Shown one piece after another: positions 49,287 to 57,833 of a DNA stretch of 64,000 nucleotides. The number at the start of each line of letters is the position of its first letter. Position 1 is the stretch's first letter. The position numbers and the translations under genes were made by a program. This DNA comes from Flavobacterium circumlabens. Its GTDB lineage: Bacteria; Bacteroidota; Bacteroidia; Flavobacteriales; Flavobacteriaceae. The stretch spans positions 310,001 through 374,000 of the forward strand of contig NZ_SLWA01000006.1 of assembly GCF_004345565.1 (NCBI RefSeq). The letters run 5' to 3'. Below the pieces are notes generated by a model that was given only the letters and a program-made list of their open reading frames with translations, was not told the DNA's origin and searched no databases.

Positions 49287-50594
49287 TTATCGAAGTGATT
49301 TAAATGCAGCCCGCAATTCCTGTGTAAATAATTGCGGTTGCTCCCATGCTGCAAAATGCCCTCCTCTATCCACTTGATGGAAATAAATCAGGTTTTTAAA
49401 AGCACGATGTGCCCATGATTCCGAAGATGTAAATACATCATCAGGAAATACGGTAATAGCAACCGGTAATTTGATTTGATCGGTTTTCATTGCACCTGCA
49501 TTAATATTGTCTTTATTTCTGTTTTCCCAGTAAATTCGTGCCGAAGAAGTCCCGGAATTGGTTAACCAATAAAGTGTAATATCATCCAGTACCTCATCTT
49601 TTGTCGGAGATTGTTCCGGATCAGTTCCGTAAGACCAATTTGAAAAACCAGGGTGCAAAAGAAGCCATGCGGCAAGACCAACTGGAGAGTCGTTCAATCC
49701 GTAACCAATCGCTTGTGGACGTGCAGTCATCGTCGCCTTATAGGTAAAATATCCTCCTTTGTTCAATTTAATGCGGTAATCGAAAGCGGCTTTTTCCTGA
49801 GCAGAAAATTCCTCTGGTGCTATTCCGCTTCCAATTGCTTTTACTCCTTCTGCAGGTAATGTTGCAGGAAAGTTACTGTGAATACCCAATAATCCTTCAG
49901 GTGCCTGCAAAGCCATTGAGTTAACAACTCCAGCTCCCCAATCTCCACCTTGAGCTACATAATTTTTATATCCAAGACGATTTACTAATACTGTCCAAGC
50001 TTTTCCTATTCGGTCAATATCCCATCCTGCCTCGGTTGGTTTTCCTGAAAAACCAAAACCTGGCAATGAAGGTATAATAACATCAAAAGCATCCTCTGGT
50101 TTTCCACCATACGCCACTGGATCAGTTAGTGGACCAATGACTTTAATAAATTCAAATACTGAACCTGGCCATCCATGTGTTAAAATAACCGGCATAGCAT
50201 TAGGTTCTTTAGAACGAACGTGGATGAAGTGAATATCGACTCCGTCTATCTTTGTTAGAAATTGTGGGTAAGAATTTAGCTTAGCCTCTGCTTTTCTCCA
50301 GTCATAATTGGTACTCCAATATTGCGCTAAACCTTTCAATTTTGCAAGTTGTACTCCTTGCGACTGGTCCAAAACGGTTTCTTTTTCCGGCCATTTTGTT
50401 GACAGCACACGCTGGCGAAGATCCTTTAATGTAACATCAGAAACAGCAACGGTATATGGACGTATTGATTCTGATGGTTTCACATTAGTTGTAATCGCGT
50501 TTTGGGCAAATCCGCTGCCAGCCGCTAGCAAAATAAATACCCCGGACACTATTGTTGAATGAAGGTCACTTTTAATCATTTTTAATGTTTTCAT
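49287..50594 (-). CDS. Exported epoxide hydrolase (EHN-type), paralogue 2
   Basis: 435 residues from ATG 50594; the 20 further upstream residues (from 50654) would lie across the promoter box. It has a signal peptide (TIVSGVFILLAAGSGFAQ) and then the same plan as the 45353 gene: EHN domain, HGWPGSVFEFIKV, nucleophile Asp in GGDWGAGVVNS, PDDVFTSSESWA, and His in DRGGHFAAWEQP. The two proteins are about three-quarters identical by eye, so they are recent paralogues, now separated by the nitrilase and LLM genes. It is the first gene of the minus-strand block. Confidence 0.9.
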   Translation of the reverse strand: MKTLKMIKSDLHSTIVSGVFILLAAGSGFAQNAITTNVKPSESIRPYTVAVSDVTLKDLRQRVLSTKWPEKETVLDQSQGVQLAKLKGLAQYWSTNYDWRKAEAKLNSYPQFLTKIDGVDIHFIHVRSKEPNAMPVILTHGWPGSVFEFIKVIGPLTDPVAYGGKPEDAFDVIIPSLPGFGFSGKPTEAGWDIDRIGKAWTVLVNRLGYKNYVAQGGDWGAGVVNSMALQAPEGLLGIHSNFPATLPAEGVKAIGSGIAPEEFSAQEKAAFDYRIKLNKGGYFTYKATMTARPQAIGYGLNDSPVGLAAWLLLHPGFSNWSYGTDPEQSPTKDEVLDDITLYWLTNSGTSSARIYWENRNKDNINAGAMKTDQIKLPVAITVFPDDVFTSSESWAHRAFKNLIYFHQVDRGGHFAAWEQPQLFTQELRAAFKSLR

Positions 50595-50619
50595 TTTTAT
50601 GTGGTTGTAAATTATGAGA

Positions 50620-50627
50620 CAAAAGTA
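50620..50627 (-). promoter_or_regulatory. -7 box of the detoxification block
   Basis: TACTTTTG on the minus strand fits TAnnTTTG and lies 26 bp before the ATG of the second epoxide hydrolase. No clear TTG -33 box was found. It may drive part or all of the minus-strand block. Confidence 0.5.
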
Positions 50628-51055
50628 TTTCGCGATCTGACTCCGGGAAAGCACTAAATCGGGAAACAGACTAAAAGGTAGTTAAAACCGGCATTTCGAA
50701 TGTTGAATGATGTTAGACCTTCCAAAAATCGAAATACACTCTATTAATCAACACATTACTGGTATTATGTATTTCTTTTTATAACTAGAAGAGGGGCATG
50801 CATGGACTATTCCATTTAAAATTGAAAATGATAAATCAACTAAATATTAATTAGAAGATCACATCTTTATAAGTAGGGCAAATTCTTATATAGGCAAAAC
50901 AATGAAGATAAGTCCGGCATTTAAATTTTCAAGTTTGGGGATGTCCATTTGAATGTCAAATTTGACTGCTTGAACTATTTAAAAGCTTAAAAAAAAGGAA
51001 CATAGTCACACCTTTGTATCAAAATTACAAACATCACAATTTAAAAACAAATAAA
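50628..51055. other. Divergent intergenic region
   Basis: About 430 bp, AT-rich, with no ORF or hairpin I can support. It must hold the start signals of the plus-strand YceI remnant and the 51365 gene. Confidence 0.5.
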
Positions 51056-51305
51056 ATGAAAGTAAAAAAAATGGAAATCGAAAGCGCACTTAGTCGCATC
51101 GATTGGATTGGAAGAAAGTAACGGGAGCACACAACGGAACTATTAAAGTAAAAGAAGGTCCTTTCTTGCTTATCGATGGGCAAATAACGACAGGTGAGTG
51201 ATCATTGATAGGTCTACACTTGTAATTTTGGACGTTACCGATTCGGCTGCCAATACACAATCTGCACGTCACCTTTCATTGGACAAAAAAGTACATAAAG
51301 ATTAA
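51056..51305 (+). pseudogene. Decayed YceI-family gene
   Basis: The reading starts MKVKKMEIESALSRIDWIGR at 51056 and stops at once. One base back, it continues VTGAHNGTIKVKEGPFLLID and GQITTGE, which matches the YceI pattern (I-x-W-x-G-K-K-V-T-G-x-H-x-G-T-I). A second shift leads to RSTLVILDVTDSAANTQSAR and HLSLDKKVHKD, equal to the YceI D-x-x-x-x-L-x-x-H-L-x-S-x-D region. The C-terminal half is missing. At least two frameshifts and a truncation make it non-functional. YceI proteins bind isoprenoids. Confidence 0.75.
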
Positions 51306-51364
51306 AGTAACAACTTTCTATTCAACAGTATAATTAAACAATATCAATTAAAAATTACAACAAA

Positions 51365-52087
51365 ATGAACGATTTATTAGAGTTTACAATCAATGCTCAT
51401 GGAGGCATTAAAACATGGAACAAATTTGAAACCATCAGCGCAAAACTTATCACTGGTGGAGTATTATTTCCAATGAAGCAGCAAGCAGGCATTCTTGATG
51501 ATATCTATGTTACTTCCAATACAAAAAAAGAATTCACAACGCACTATCCTTTTATAGAGAAAGACTGGCATACTTCTTTTGATCCAGGACGTATTGCCAT
51601 AGAAAATCATAAAGGGGAAATAATTGAGGAACTGTTTAACCCTGGAGAATCATTTATAGGGCATGAGAGAGAAACACCATGGTCAAAATTGCAACTTGCC
51701 TATTTCGCAGGATATGCAATGTGGACCTATCTCAATGCACCTTTCATTTTTACAAACTCAAATTATAAAGTCAAAGAATTGGAGCCATGGGAAGAAAATG
51801 GAGAAATATTCAGAAGGTTACAAGTCGAATTTCCGCCTGAGATAGCCACCCATAATCAAATCCAAACCTTTTATATTAACAACGAAGGACTTATAGCAAG
51901 ACACGACTACAATGCCGAGATTTTAGGAAATTCTTCAGCTGCTCATTATCTATCAGATTACATAGAAGTTCAAGGCATTAAAATTCCCACCAAAAGAAAA
52001 GTATATATTAGATTGGAAGATAATACACCGCTCTTACCTGCGCCTCTTTTAGTTTCAATTAGCTTAAGTGAAATAAATTTAAAGTAA
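51365..52087 (+). CDS. Conserved hypothetical protein in the detoxification block
   Basis: 240 residues, no signal peptide. It has the N-terminus FTINAHGGIKTWNKFETISA and later RIAIENHKGEIIEELFNPGE, PWSKLQLAYFAGYAMWTYLN, TFYINNEGLIARHDYNAEIL and YLSDYIEVQGIKIPTKRKVY. The strand pattern recalls LolA/LppX-like lipid-binding half-barrels. From memory, similar proteins occur next to nitrilase and YceI genes. It follows the decayed YceI gene by 59 bp. The function is unknown; a hydrophobic-ligand carrier is a guess. Confidence 0.72.
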   Translation: MNDLLEFTINAHGGIKTWNKFETISAKLITGGVLFPMKQQAGILDDIYVTSNTKKEFTTHYPFIEKDWHTSFDPGRIAIENHKGEIIEELFNPGESFIGHERETPWSKLQLAYFAGYAMWTYLNAPFIFTNSNYKVKELEPWEENGEIFRRLQVEFPPEIATHNQIQTFYINNEGLIARHDYNAEILGNSSAAHYLSDYIEVQGIKIPTKRKVYIRLEDNTPLLPAPLLVSISLSEINLK

Positions 52088-52225
52088 AAAGTTAAGTTCC
52101 TAAATTACAGAATGTGCTTAAAAAACAAATAATTATCTTACAAATTCACTTAAAATTAAGTCATTTCTTTAAATCTTGGAGAAAATAGTTTAAAATTTGT
52201 CCCGCAGAGATCACCACAGCCAAAA

Positions 52226-52258
52226 GGCGCCAATTGAGGACAATTGGCGTCTTTTTTT
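52226..52258 (+). terminator. Rho-independent terminator
   Basis: GGCGCCAATTG - AGGA - CAATTGGCGTC followed by seven T. It lies about 140 bp after the 51365 gene. The stem has one weak pair. Confidence 0.8.
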
Positions 52259-52446
52259 CATATACCCTATTAAATAAGTAAGTTTGCTGATTTTTGCTTT
52301 TATTTTCTTTTTTTAGAATCACACTAAAATAAAAAAGCAAACTGCAAAAGAATACGTATTTTCATGAAAAATAAGACCAATTTAAAATTTAGTGTGTGAT
52401 AACCTAACAGGATTCGAACACCTAGAATGCCACAGAAATAAAGTCT

Positions 52447-52835
52447 CTATATTATCCTAAATTGTTTCAATTGCTGTTCAAAGGCAAATAATGAAATCTC
52501 ATTTACAAAATGGTTTATCATTTCATTATTACGAAAATCTTCCGCTGCCGTTGAGCTAGGTTTCATTGATTTTATTTCAAATCTTTCCTTTATAAATTCT
52601 GGAAAAATCATGGCGCAGTAGTATTTTTAAAAATGGAAAACCAGCAAAATAAGGCTCTAAGAACTTTTGGTTCGAAACTTTATTAATCCGTTGTAAATTC
52701 TTGAAAAAAATATTCTGGCTGTTGTTAAAAACTAATAATTGATCAATTTCTTTACCTAGTTTCCAGATAAAGAGTAAATTAAAAACAGGAATAAATAGTC
52801 CATTAAATAACCCGAAAAATCCATTTCAAACATCT
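52447..52835 (-). pseudogene. Decayed gene for a small membrane-associated protein
   Basis: No full ORF exists, but on the minus strand protein-like sequence runs through two frames. One frame reads GLFIPVFNLLFIWKLGKEID, then QNIFFKNLQRINKVSNQKFL and EPYFAGFPFLK. After a shift near 52620 it continues MIFPEFIKERFEIKSMKPSS and ends EQQLKQFRII before a stop at 52447. The start is also out of frame. The hydrophobic N-terminus followed by a charged tail suggests a small membrane protein. The family is not recognised. It is divergent from the next gene, 44 bp apart. Confidence 0.5.
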
Positions 52836-52878
52836 TTTTTATATTGGAAATTTGTGTTGTATTTAAATAAATAATCAA

Positions 52879-53814
52879 ATGAAAACTTTTTATAACGATA
52901 CCCTACAGATTACCTCACAATATCAAATTAAATTTTATACTATAGCATACGGACTTATATTGCTGATGACTGCAGCGGCATTCCACTTTAAGGATAAGGA
53001 AATTATTTTGCCGGAACTGGCTGCCTTGTCAATCGGATGTTTCATATACAAAAAAAACACATGGACTGCCAAGCCCCTGCACTTGTTTCTGCTTCCCTCT
53101 ATCACGGCATTTATTGGTTTTTTTATTAATCAGCTAGAGATTAATATGGCTGCCAAAATTGTAGTGATTATGATAGTGATGCTGGCCGTTCTGTACTCAA
53201 TTAAAAGCAATCTGGCACCTGCACTCGCAACGGGATTACTTCCAATCGTGACAAATTGTAATTCTTATATCTTTCTAATTTCCATAGTTCTTGCTATGGG
53301 ATTGCTCGCAATTCTTACAGCTGTATTTTTTAAGCCTGAAGTTTCCGGGGCTGCTGTAGTGGAGGAACCAAAATCGATTCTTGCAATTTTGGTATTTCTG
53401 GCTGTTTTGATAGTATGGGTAATAATCTGCTCTGTCTTAGGTACTATGCAGATAGCTGCGCTTCCTCCTGTAATTGTAATGGGTTACGAATTGATCGACA
53501 AGAAGATGTACAGTTTTACGATGTTGTACAAACAGGTTGCCGCTTTGATGCTGGCCGCTTTTATTGGAGCGCAGAGCTTTTATTTTTTAGACAATTTTCT
53601 GCTCGCTGCCTTTGTAAATTTGATTGCGGTAACCATTATGCTGCATTATTTGAAAATGAAAATGCCTCCTGTGTATGCGATGGCAATGCTTCCGATGGTT
53701 CTGCCTTCTTATTCTCATGTTTATTTCGCACTTAGCACAGGAATAACAGCAGCTGTACTTTTGGGAACTGTGTACCTCTTAATAAATAAAACATCTGTTA
53801 AGCTCTCGCGTTAA
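52879..53814 (+). CDS. Integral membrane protein, possibly HPP-like
   Basis: 311 residues with about ten hydrophobic helices in two similar halves (first 20-160, second 165-305). Both halves have an ELAALSIG or PPVIVMGYELID segment and then a Leu/Ile-rich series, so an internal duplication is likely. PELAALSIG and short cytoplasmic loops recall HPP-family membrane proteins, but the match is weak. It may be a transporter. It stands alone between a decayed gene and the GNAT gene. Confidence 0.68.
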   Translation: MKTFYNDTLQITSQYQIKFYTIAYGLILLMTAAAFHFKDKEIILPELAALSIGCFIYKKNTWTAKPLHLFLLPSITAFIGFFINQLEINMAAKIVVIMIVMLAVLYSIKSNLAPALATGLLPIVTNCNSYIFLISIVLAMGLLAILTAVFFKPEVSGAAVVEEPKSILAILVFLAVLIVWVIICSVLGTMQIAALPPVIVMGYELIDKKMYSFTMLYKQVAALMLAAFIGAQSFYFLDNFLLAAFVNLIAVTIMLHYLKMKMPPVYAMAMLPMVLPSYSHVYFALSTGITAAVLLGTVYLLINKTSVKLSR

Positions 53815-54065
53815 TTTCTTTGGGATCAGATGGAATAGTATATTTTAAAATGCAATTGATTTTTACTGTAATTTAATAAAGATATGCTTATAGGATATCT
53901 TTAATTAAACACTTGAGAAGTATCACGGAAATAAGGACGTCTTCAGCGTTCAAATTATAAATACGAATGAAATCGATAAAGATATATCCTCTTAATTTTT
54001 TATAACTTCGTAATTTCGAACCAATACAAAAGAATTATAAAACTCATAAAAATTACAGTAAATAG

Positions 54066-54545
54066 ATGGTTGAAATTATAGAATTTAAGGCGGTTGACCA
54101 GAGTCTGGTACGCGAATTTGTACTCAATATACAAAACGGTGAATTTAATCTGGGATTTACAGAATCAGATCAGCCTGACCTTATTGATACAGCAAAATTT
54201 TATCACAAAGGGAATTTTTGGACAGCCAGGATCAACGGGGAAATTGTGGGTACAATAGGACTTCAAAATCTCGACAATCATAACGGAGTACTGCGCAAAA
54301 TGTTTGTACGACAAGATTACAGAGGTACTGAACTGAAGATTGCGCAGGTGCTTTTTGAGGCATTGATTGCTTTTTCACTACATATTAACCTGAAGGTGAT
54401 TTGGCTTGATACCCCTGGAATTGCAGCTGCATCACACCGGTTTTATGAGAAAAACGGCTTTCAGCAGACTGATAAACTGAATTTGCCTGAAAAGTATGTT
54501 TTTCCCGATAAAAACTCAAAAATATACAAGCTCGCTATACAGTAG
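54066..54545 (+). CDS. GNAT-family N-acetyltransferase
   Basis: 159 residues. The acetyl-CoA-binding region reads VLRKMFVRQDYRGTELKIAQ, equal to motif A (Q/R-x-x-G-x-G/A) with the second Gly replaced by Glu. GEIVGTIGLQNLDNHNG forms the preceding strand and SHRFYEKNGFQQTDKLNLPE is motif B. The family transfers an acetyl group to amines of small molecules or proteins. The substrate is unknown. The gene is monocistronic. Confidence 0.85.
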   Translation: MVEIIEFKAVDQSLVREFVLNIQNGEFNLGFTESDQPDLIDTAKFYHKGNFWTARINGEIVGTIGLQNLDNHNGVLRKMFVRQDYRGTELKIAQVLFEALIAFSLHINLKVIWLDTPGIAAASHRFYEKNGFQQTDKLNLPEKYVFPDKNSKIYKLAIQ

Positions 54546-54735
54546 CATCCAAAAAAGAGGAAGAATATAGACCGGCAGCTGTAGGTGATGAAGCTGTTTT
54601 TGTGTATGAATCTTGATATAAATCAATTCTTTTCCTATCAAATGTCAATCAGTAAAAAGATCTTTTGCCGGAAATTTGCACTTTAAATAATACACTTTAC
54701 AGGTGCTTAAATATCAACTTTTAATTTTTTTAAAC

Positions 54736-55197
54736 ATGGAAACTACTTCACTAAATAAAAATGGCCTGGCCTCTTTTTCTCTTTACAATGTTGCTTTTAC
54801 CGTTGCCGACTTAGATCAGTCTATCGCGTGGTACAAATCTATTTTCGGTTTTGAGCTTGTAAGCCGGGTGACTTTTACTATTCCTGCCGGATCTGCAGAA
54901 ACTGCAATAATAAAAGCCGGAGAACTTCGTCTTGAACTTTTGCAGGTGCCAAATGCAAAACGAATTGAAGAGCTTTTTGCAGAAGCACCTCATCATCTTA
55001 CTCCAATCGGGAATAAATCTATTGTGCTGCAGGTAGATGACCTTGCAGTGGCTTCACAAGAACTTGAAGAAAAAGGAGTGACATTTGTTTGGCGTGAACT
55101 TTATATCGCCGGCGATAAAATGCTTTGTACCATGATCCAGGATGTAGATGGAAATAAGATAAATATTTTCCAGACTGATACTATTATTGGTCAATAA
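54736..55197 (+). CDS. VOC/glyoxalase-superfamily protein
   Basis: 153 residues from ATG 54736; the 11-residue upstream extension lacks support. Two beta-alpha-beta-beta-beta modules are visible: YNVAFTVADLDQSIAWYKSI then FELVSRVTF, and GNKSIVLQVDDLAVASQELE then FVWRELY and VDGNKINIFQ. A His ligand expected in module 1 is replaced by Asn/Ala, while Glu occurs in LRLELLQ. The superfamily includes glyoxalase I, dioxygenases and resistance proteins, so the reaction is open. Confidence 0.83.
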   Translation: METTSLNKNGLASFSLYNVAFTVADLDQSIAWYKSIFGFELVSRVTFTIPAGSAETAIIKAGELRLELLQVPNAKRIEELFAEAPHHLTPIGNKSIVLQVDDLAVASQELEEKGVTFVWRELYIAGDKMLCTMIQDVDGNKINIFQTDTIIGQ

Positions 55198-55230
55198 AAA
55201 CAAATTAGTTATTAAGCTTAATGTTTTAAG

Positions 55231-55260
55231 AGCTGTAGCAGTAAATGCTGCAGCTTTGAT
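55231..55260 (+). terminator. Hairpin terminator after the VOC gene
   Basis: AGCTGTAGCA (55231-55240) pairs with TGCTGCAGCT (55246-55255), 9 of 10, followed by a short T-run. Moderate strength. Confidence 0.6.
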
Positions 55261-55386
55261 ATTTTATCCCTTTTATATCAGGATGGATAAAATTGCTGTT
55301 ACCTTTCAGCAAAAAGGAACTGAAAATTAAAATTCATAAATTAAACTGTTTATTTTTACATCAGTAATAAAAATAATTCCCAGCGT

Positions 55387-56238
55387 ATGAACAAAGTATT
55401 TTCAGATACAGGAAATGTACTTTTAGGGCTCGACCACCCTGAAGATAATACATTAGCTTCACCTGCGCAATTTGCCGAGTACACAGTCATTCTCATTACA
55501 GAAGGTGAAGGTATATTTCATGCAGACTTTGCCTCTTTTCCTTTTACTTCTCCTGTTATACTTTTTTCGACACCTCAGCAGTCCATTTACATTAAAGAAA
55601 CCAAACCTGTAAAATATGTTATGCTGCAATTTCACAGCGATTTTTACTGTATCGAATATCATAGAAATGAAGTAGCCTGCAATGGACTGCTTTTTAATAA
55701 CATTTATATAGAACCTTCTCTGAAACTATCGCAAGGAGAGCTTGACTCCTATCTGCAGTTAATCCGTCAGATCAATGATGAGTTCAAACAGCCGGATCCA
55801 TCAGATATCGTACTGAGGGCTTACCTTCAGCTTTTCCTTGCCAAATCCAGCAGCATAAAAATAAAAAGTATTGAAAAACAAAAAGTATTCAAGGATGAAA
55901 AAATGGATTTATTCAAACAGCTTCTTGAAGAAAACTTTCTTACCCTTCACAAACCCAGCGACTATGCTTCACTGCTGGCAATGACGCCAAATAATTTTAC
56001 TAAACAATGTACCAGACGTTTTAATAAAACTCCTTCTCAGCTGATTCAGGAAAGGTTAATCCTTGAGGCAAAAAAACAGCTGCATCTCACAAGACTAAGC
56101 ATAAAGGAAATTGCCTTTGCACTTAAGTTTCAGGATGAATATTATTTCAGCAGAGTATTTAAAAAGATGACTAAAATTTCTCCGCAGACCTTCAGGAATA
56201 CCACAGGGATCTCTATAGTGGCAGATTTGTCTATCTAA
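55387..56238 (+). CDS. AraC-family transcriptional regulator
   Basis: 283 residues. The N-terminal half is a cupin-like effector domain (YTVILITEGEGIFHADFASF, KYVMLQFHSDFYCIEYH). The C-terminal 100 residues are the double HTH: FLTLHKPSDYASLLAMTPNNFTKQC-type first motif, then RLSIKEIAFALKFQDEYYFS and RVFKKMTKISPQTFRNT. The regulator probably controls the DUF417 gene 86 bp downstream, in the way RclR controls rclC in E. coli; that link is inferred from neighbours. Effector is unknown. Confidence 0.9.
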   Translation: MNKVFSDTGNVLLGLDHPEDNTLASPAQFAEYTVILITEGEGIFHADFASFPFTSPVILFSTPQQSIYIKETKPVKYVMLQFHSDFYCIEYHRNEVACNGLLFNNIYIEPSLKLSQGELDSYLQLIRQINDEFKQPDPSDIVLRAYLQLFLAKSSSIKIKSIEKQKVFKDEKMDLFKQLLEENFLTLHKPSDYASLLAMTPNNFTKQCTRRFNKTPSQLIQERLILEAKKQLHLTRLSIKEIAFALKFQDEYYFSRVFKKMTKISPQTFRNTTGISIVADLSI

Positions 56239-56277
56239 AAGCATTATTTATCCATTTCAGCAGAACCCCACGCACCG

Positions 56278-56285
56278 TAGCTTTG
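56278..56285 (+). promoter_or_regulatory. -7 box before the DUF417 gene
   Basis: TAGCTTTG matches TAnnTTTG, 40 bp before the ATG at 56325. No TTG is seen at the right distance, as expected for an activator-dependent promoter. Confidence 0.5.
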
Positions 56286-56324
56286 TAGTGTTAATTATCA
56301 AAACATAATTTAAAAAACAAAGCA

Positions 56325-56909
56325 ATGAAAAATACCTTTTTAACTACAATAGCAAATCTCGACAAGGCTGGAAAATCAGTCATTCGAGCCGGAATAGTGA
56401 TTGTTTTCCTTTGGATCGGAGCTCTTAAATTTGTTCCATACGAAGCGGACGGGATTGTACCCTTTGTGGCCAACAGCCCTTTTATGTCCGCTTTATACAA
56501 TAACCCGCAGGAATATAAAGATCATGTAAATAAGGAAGGTGAATTGATTCCTGAAAACCGCCAGTGGAATATCGAAAACAATACCTATGGTTTTGCCAAT
56601 GAATTAGGGATATTATTAATTGCTCTTGGTATTCTGGTAGGCATTCACCGCTGGGCACCGCTGGAGAGCATGTTTGGAAGCATCCTTGTATTCCTGCTTA
56701 CACTTGGAACACTGTCATTTCTGATTACAACTCCCGAGAGCTGGGTTCCTCATTTAACGGATCAGCAGTATGGATTTCCGTTTTTATCCGGCAGAGGACG
56801 TCTTGTTTTAAAAGATGTAGTGATCATGGGTGCTTCCATCATTACGATGAGCGAGTCGGCCGCCCTTTATCTTAAAAATAAAAAGACAAAATTGATAACC
56901 GCACGCTGA
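56325..56909 (+). CDS. DUF417 (RclC/YkgB-like) membrane protein
   Basis: 194 residues with four hydrophobic helices. The hallmark stretch IVIVFLWIGALKFVPYEADG followed by IVPFVANSPFMSAL is shared by the DUF417 family. RGRLVLKDVVIMGASIITMS near the end matches its conserved C-terminal part. In E. coli the RclC member belongs to the reactive-chlorine resistance regulon under the AraC-type RclR. The AraC gene directly upstream supports a similar stress role. The hydrophilic insert at about 60-80 (YKDHVNKEGELIPENRQWN) is somewhat longer than usual. Confidence 0.87.
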   Translation: MKNTFLTTIANLDKAGKSVIRAGIVIVFLWIGALKFVPYEADGIVPFVANSPFMSALYNNPQEYKDHVNKEGELIPENRQWNIENNTYGFANELGILLIALGILVGIHRWAPLESMFGSILVFLLTLGTLSFLITTPESWVPHLTDQQYGFPFLSGRGRLVLKDVVIMGASIITMSESAALYLKNKKTKLITAR

Positions 56910-57121
56910 GAAATACTGAATCTTTCCGGAGCAGGCAACAGCTAAAAAATAGTAAGGATCTATGGAAAATATTCTGTGGATCCTTTTTTTTGCTTGTACA
57001 AATTAAGGAAAAAAGTTATGCCTTCGGGAAAATTGATCTGGCGCAAGCTACTGAAAATATCGGAATTTTGTACTGCAACCGAGGATAAACTCTTTAAAAT
57101 AAGACATCTTCTAAAGATGTA

Positions 57122-57829
57122 TTATATAAGATCCATTAAATCTTTTGTGCCGATATAACGCTCGCATGTAAATCCTTCTGCATATTTCACCCCTATTGCA
57201 CGGCCGAAAATCTGATTGGTGCTTTCAATTTGTTTGAGTAGATTGAGTATACCTGCGGCACTTGCATCCGCTGCAGAAACAAACTGGGTATCATAAGCCC
57301 TGATCACTTCTGTTTTTTGATTAAAAAAATCACTGATATCAACTACAACGTCCGGCTTAATAAAATAGTCCTGTATATAATGATAAACAGCACCAGGTCT
57401 CCATTTATGCTGTAATTGTCCGTCATTATAAGTTTCTATTTTCCTTAATCCGGATAAAAATGAAGCTTCACTGATAAGATCGGCTGCTTTTTTATGATCA
57501 CTGTGACGGTCAAAAATAGCGTTGGCTAAAATAATTTTAGGCTGATATTTTCGAATAAGCTGAATTACTTTCAGCCTGTTCTCATGGGTATTTTCTATAT
57601 TGCCGTCCATAAGGTTTAATTGCTCCCTAGCAAATAGGCCAAGCTTTTTTGAGGCTGCTGCAGCTTCCCTATTTCTGGAGTGCTCATCGCCAAAGCTGCC
57701 GAGCTCTCCTCTGGTGAGATCCGCAATAACCACTTTTCCTGCCTTGCTTATGGTTTTTAAAATAACTCCTGCAGCCGCACATTCCACATCATCAGGATGT
57801 GCACCGAATGCTAAAATGTCAATACTCAT
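57122..57829 (-). CDS. BshB1-like LmbE/PIG-L deacetylase
   Basis: 235 residues. The zinc site AHPDDVEC (AHPDD) is at residues 9-13 and the third ligand in DRHSDHKKAADLI. The N-terminus MSIDILAFGAHPDDVE and the FLSGLRKIETYNDGQ, WRPGAVYHYIQDY and YAEGFTCERYIG segments match BshB1, which deacetylates GlcNAc-malate in bacillithiol synthesis. Several conserved positions differ from typical Flavobacterium BshB1 (CAAAG instead of a Gly-rich turn after AHPDDVE), so this may be a second, diverged copy. It overlaps no gene and starts 4 bp after the PPOX gene stop. Confidence 0.85.
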   Translation of the reverse strand: MSIDILAFGAHPDDVECAAAGVILKTISKAGKVVIADLTRGELGSFGDEHSRNREAAAASKKLGLFAREQLNLMDGNIENTHENRLKVIQLIRKYQPKIILANAIFDRHSDHKKAADLISEASFLSGLRKIETYNDGQLQHKWRPGAVYHYIQDYFIKPDVVVDISDFFNQKTEVIRAYDTQFVSAADASAAGILNLLKQIESTNQIFGRAIGVKYAEGFTCERYIGTKDLMDLI

Positions 57830-57833
57830 ATCC

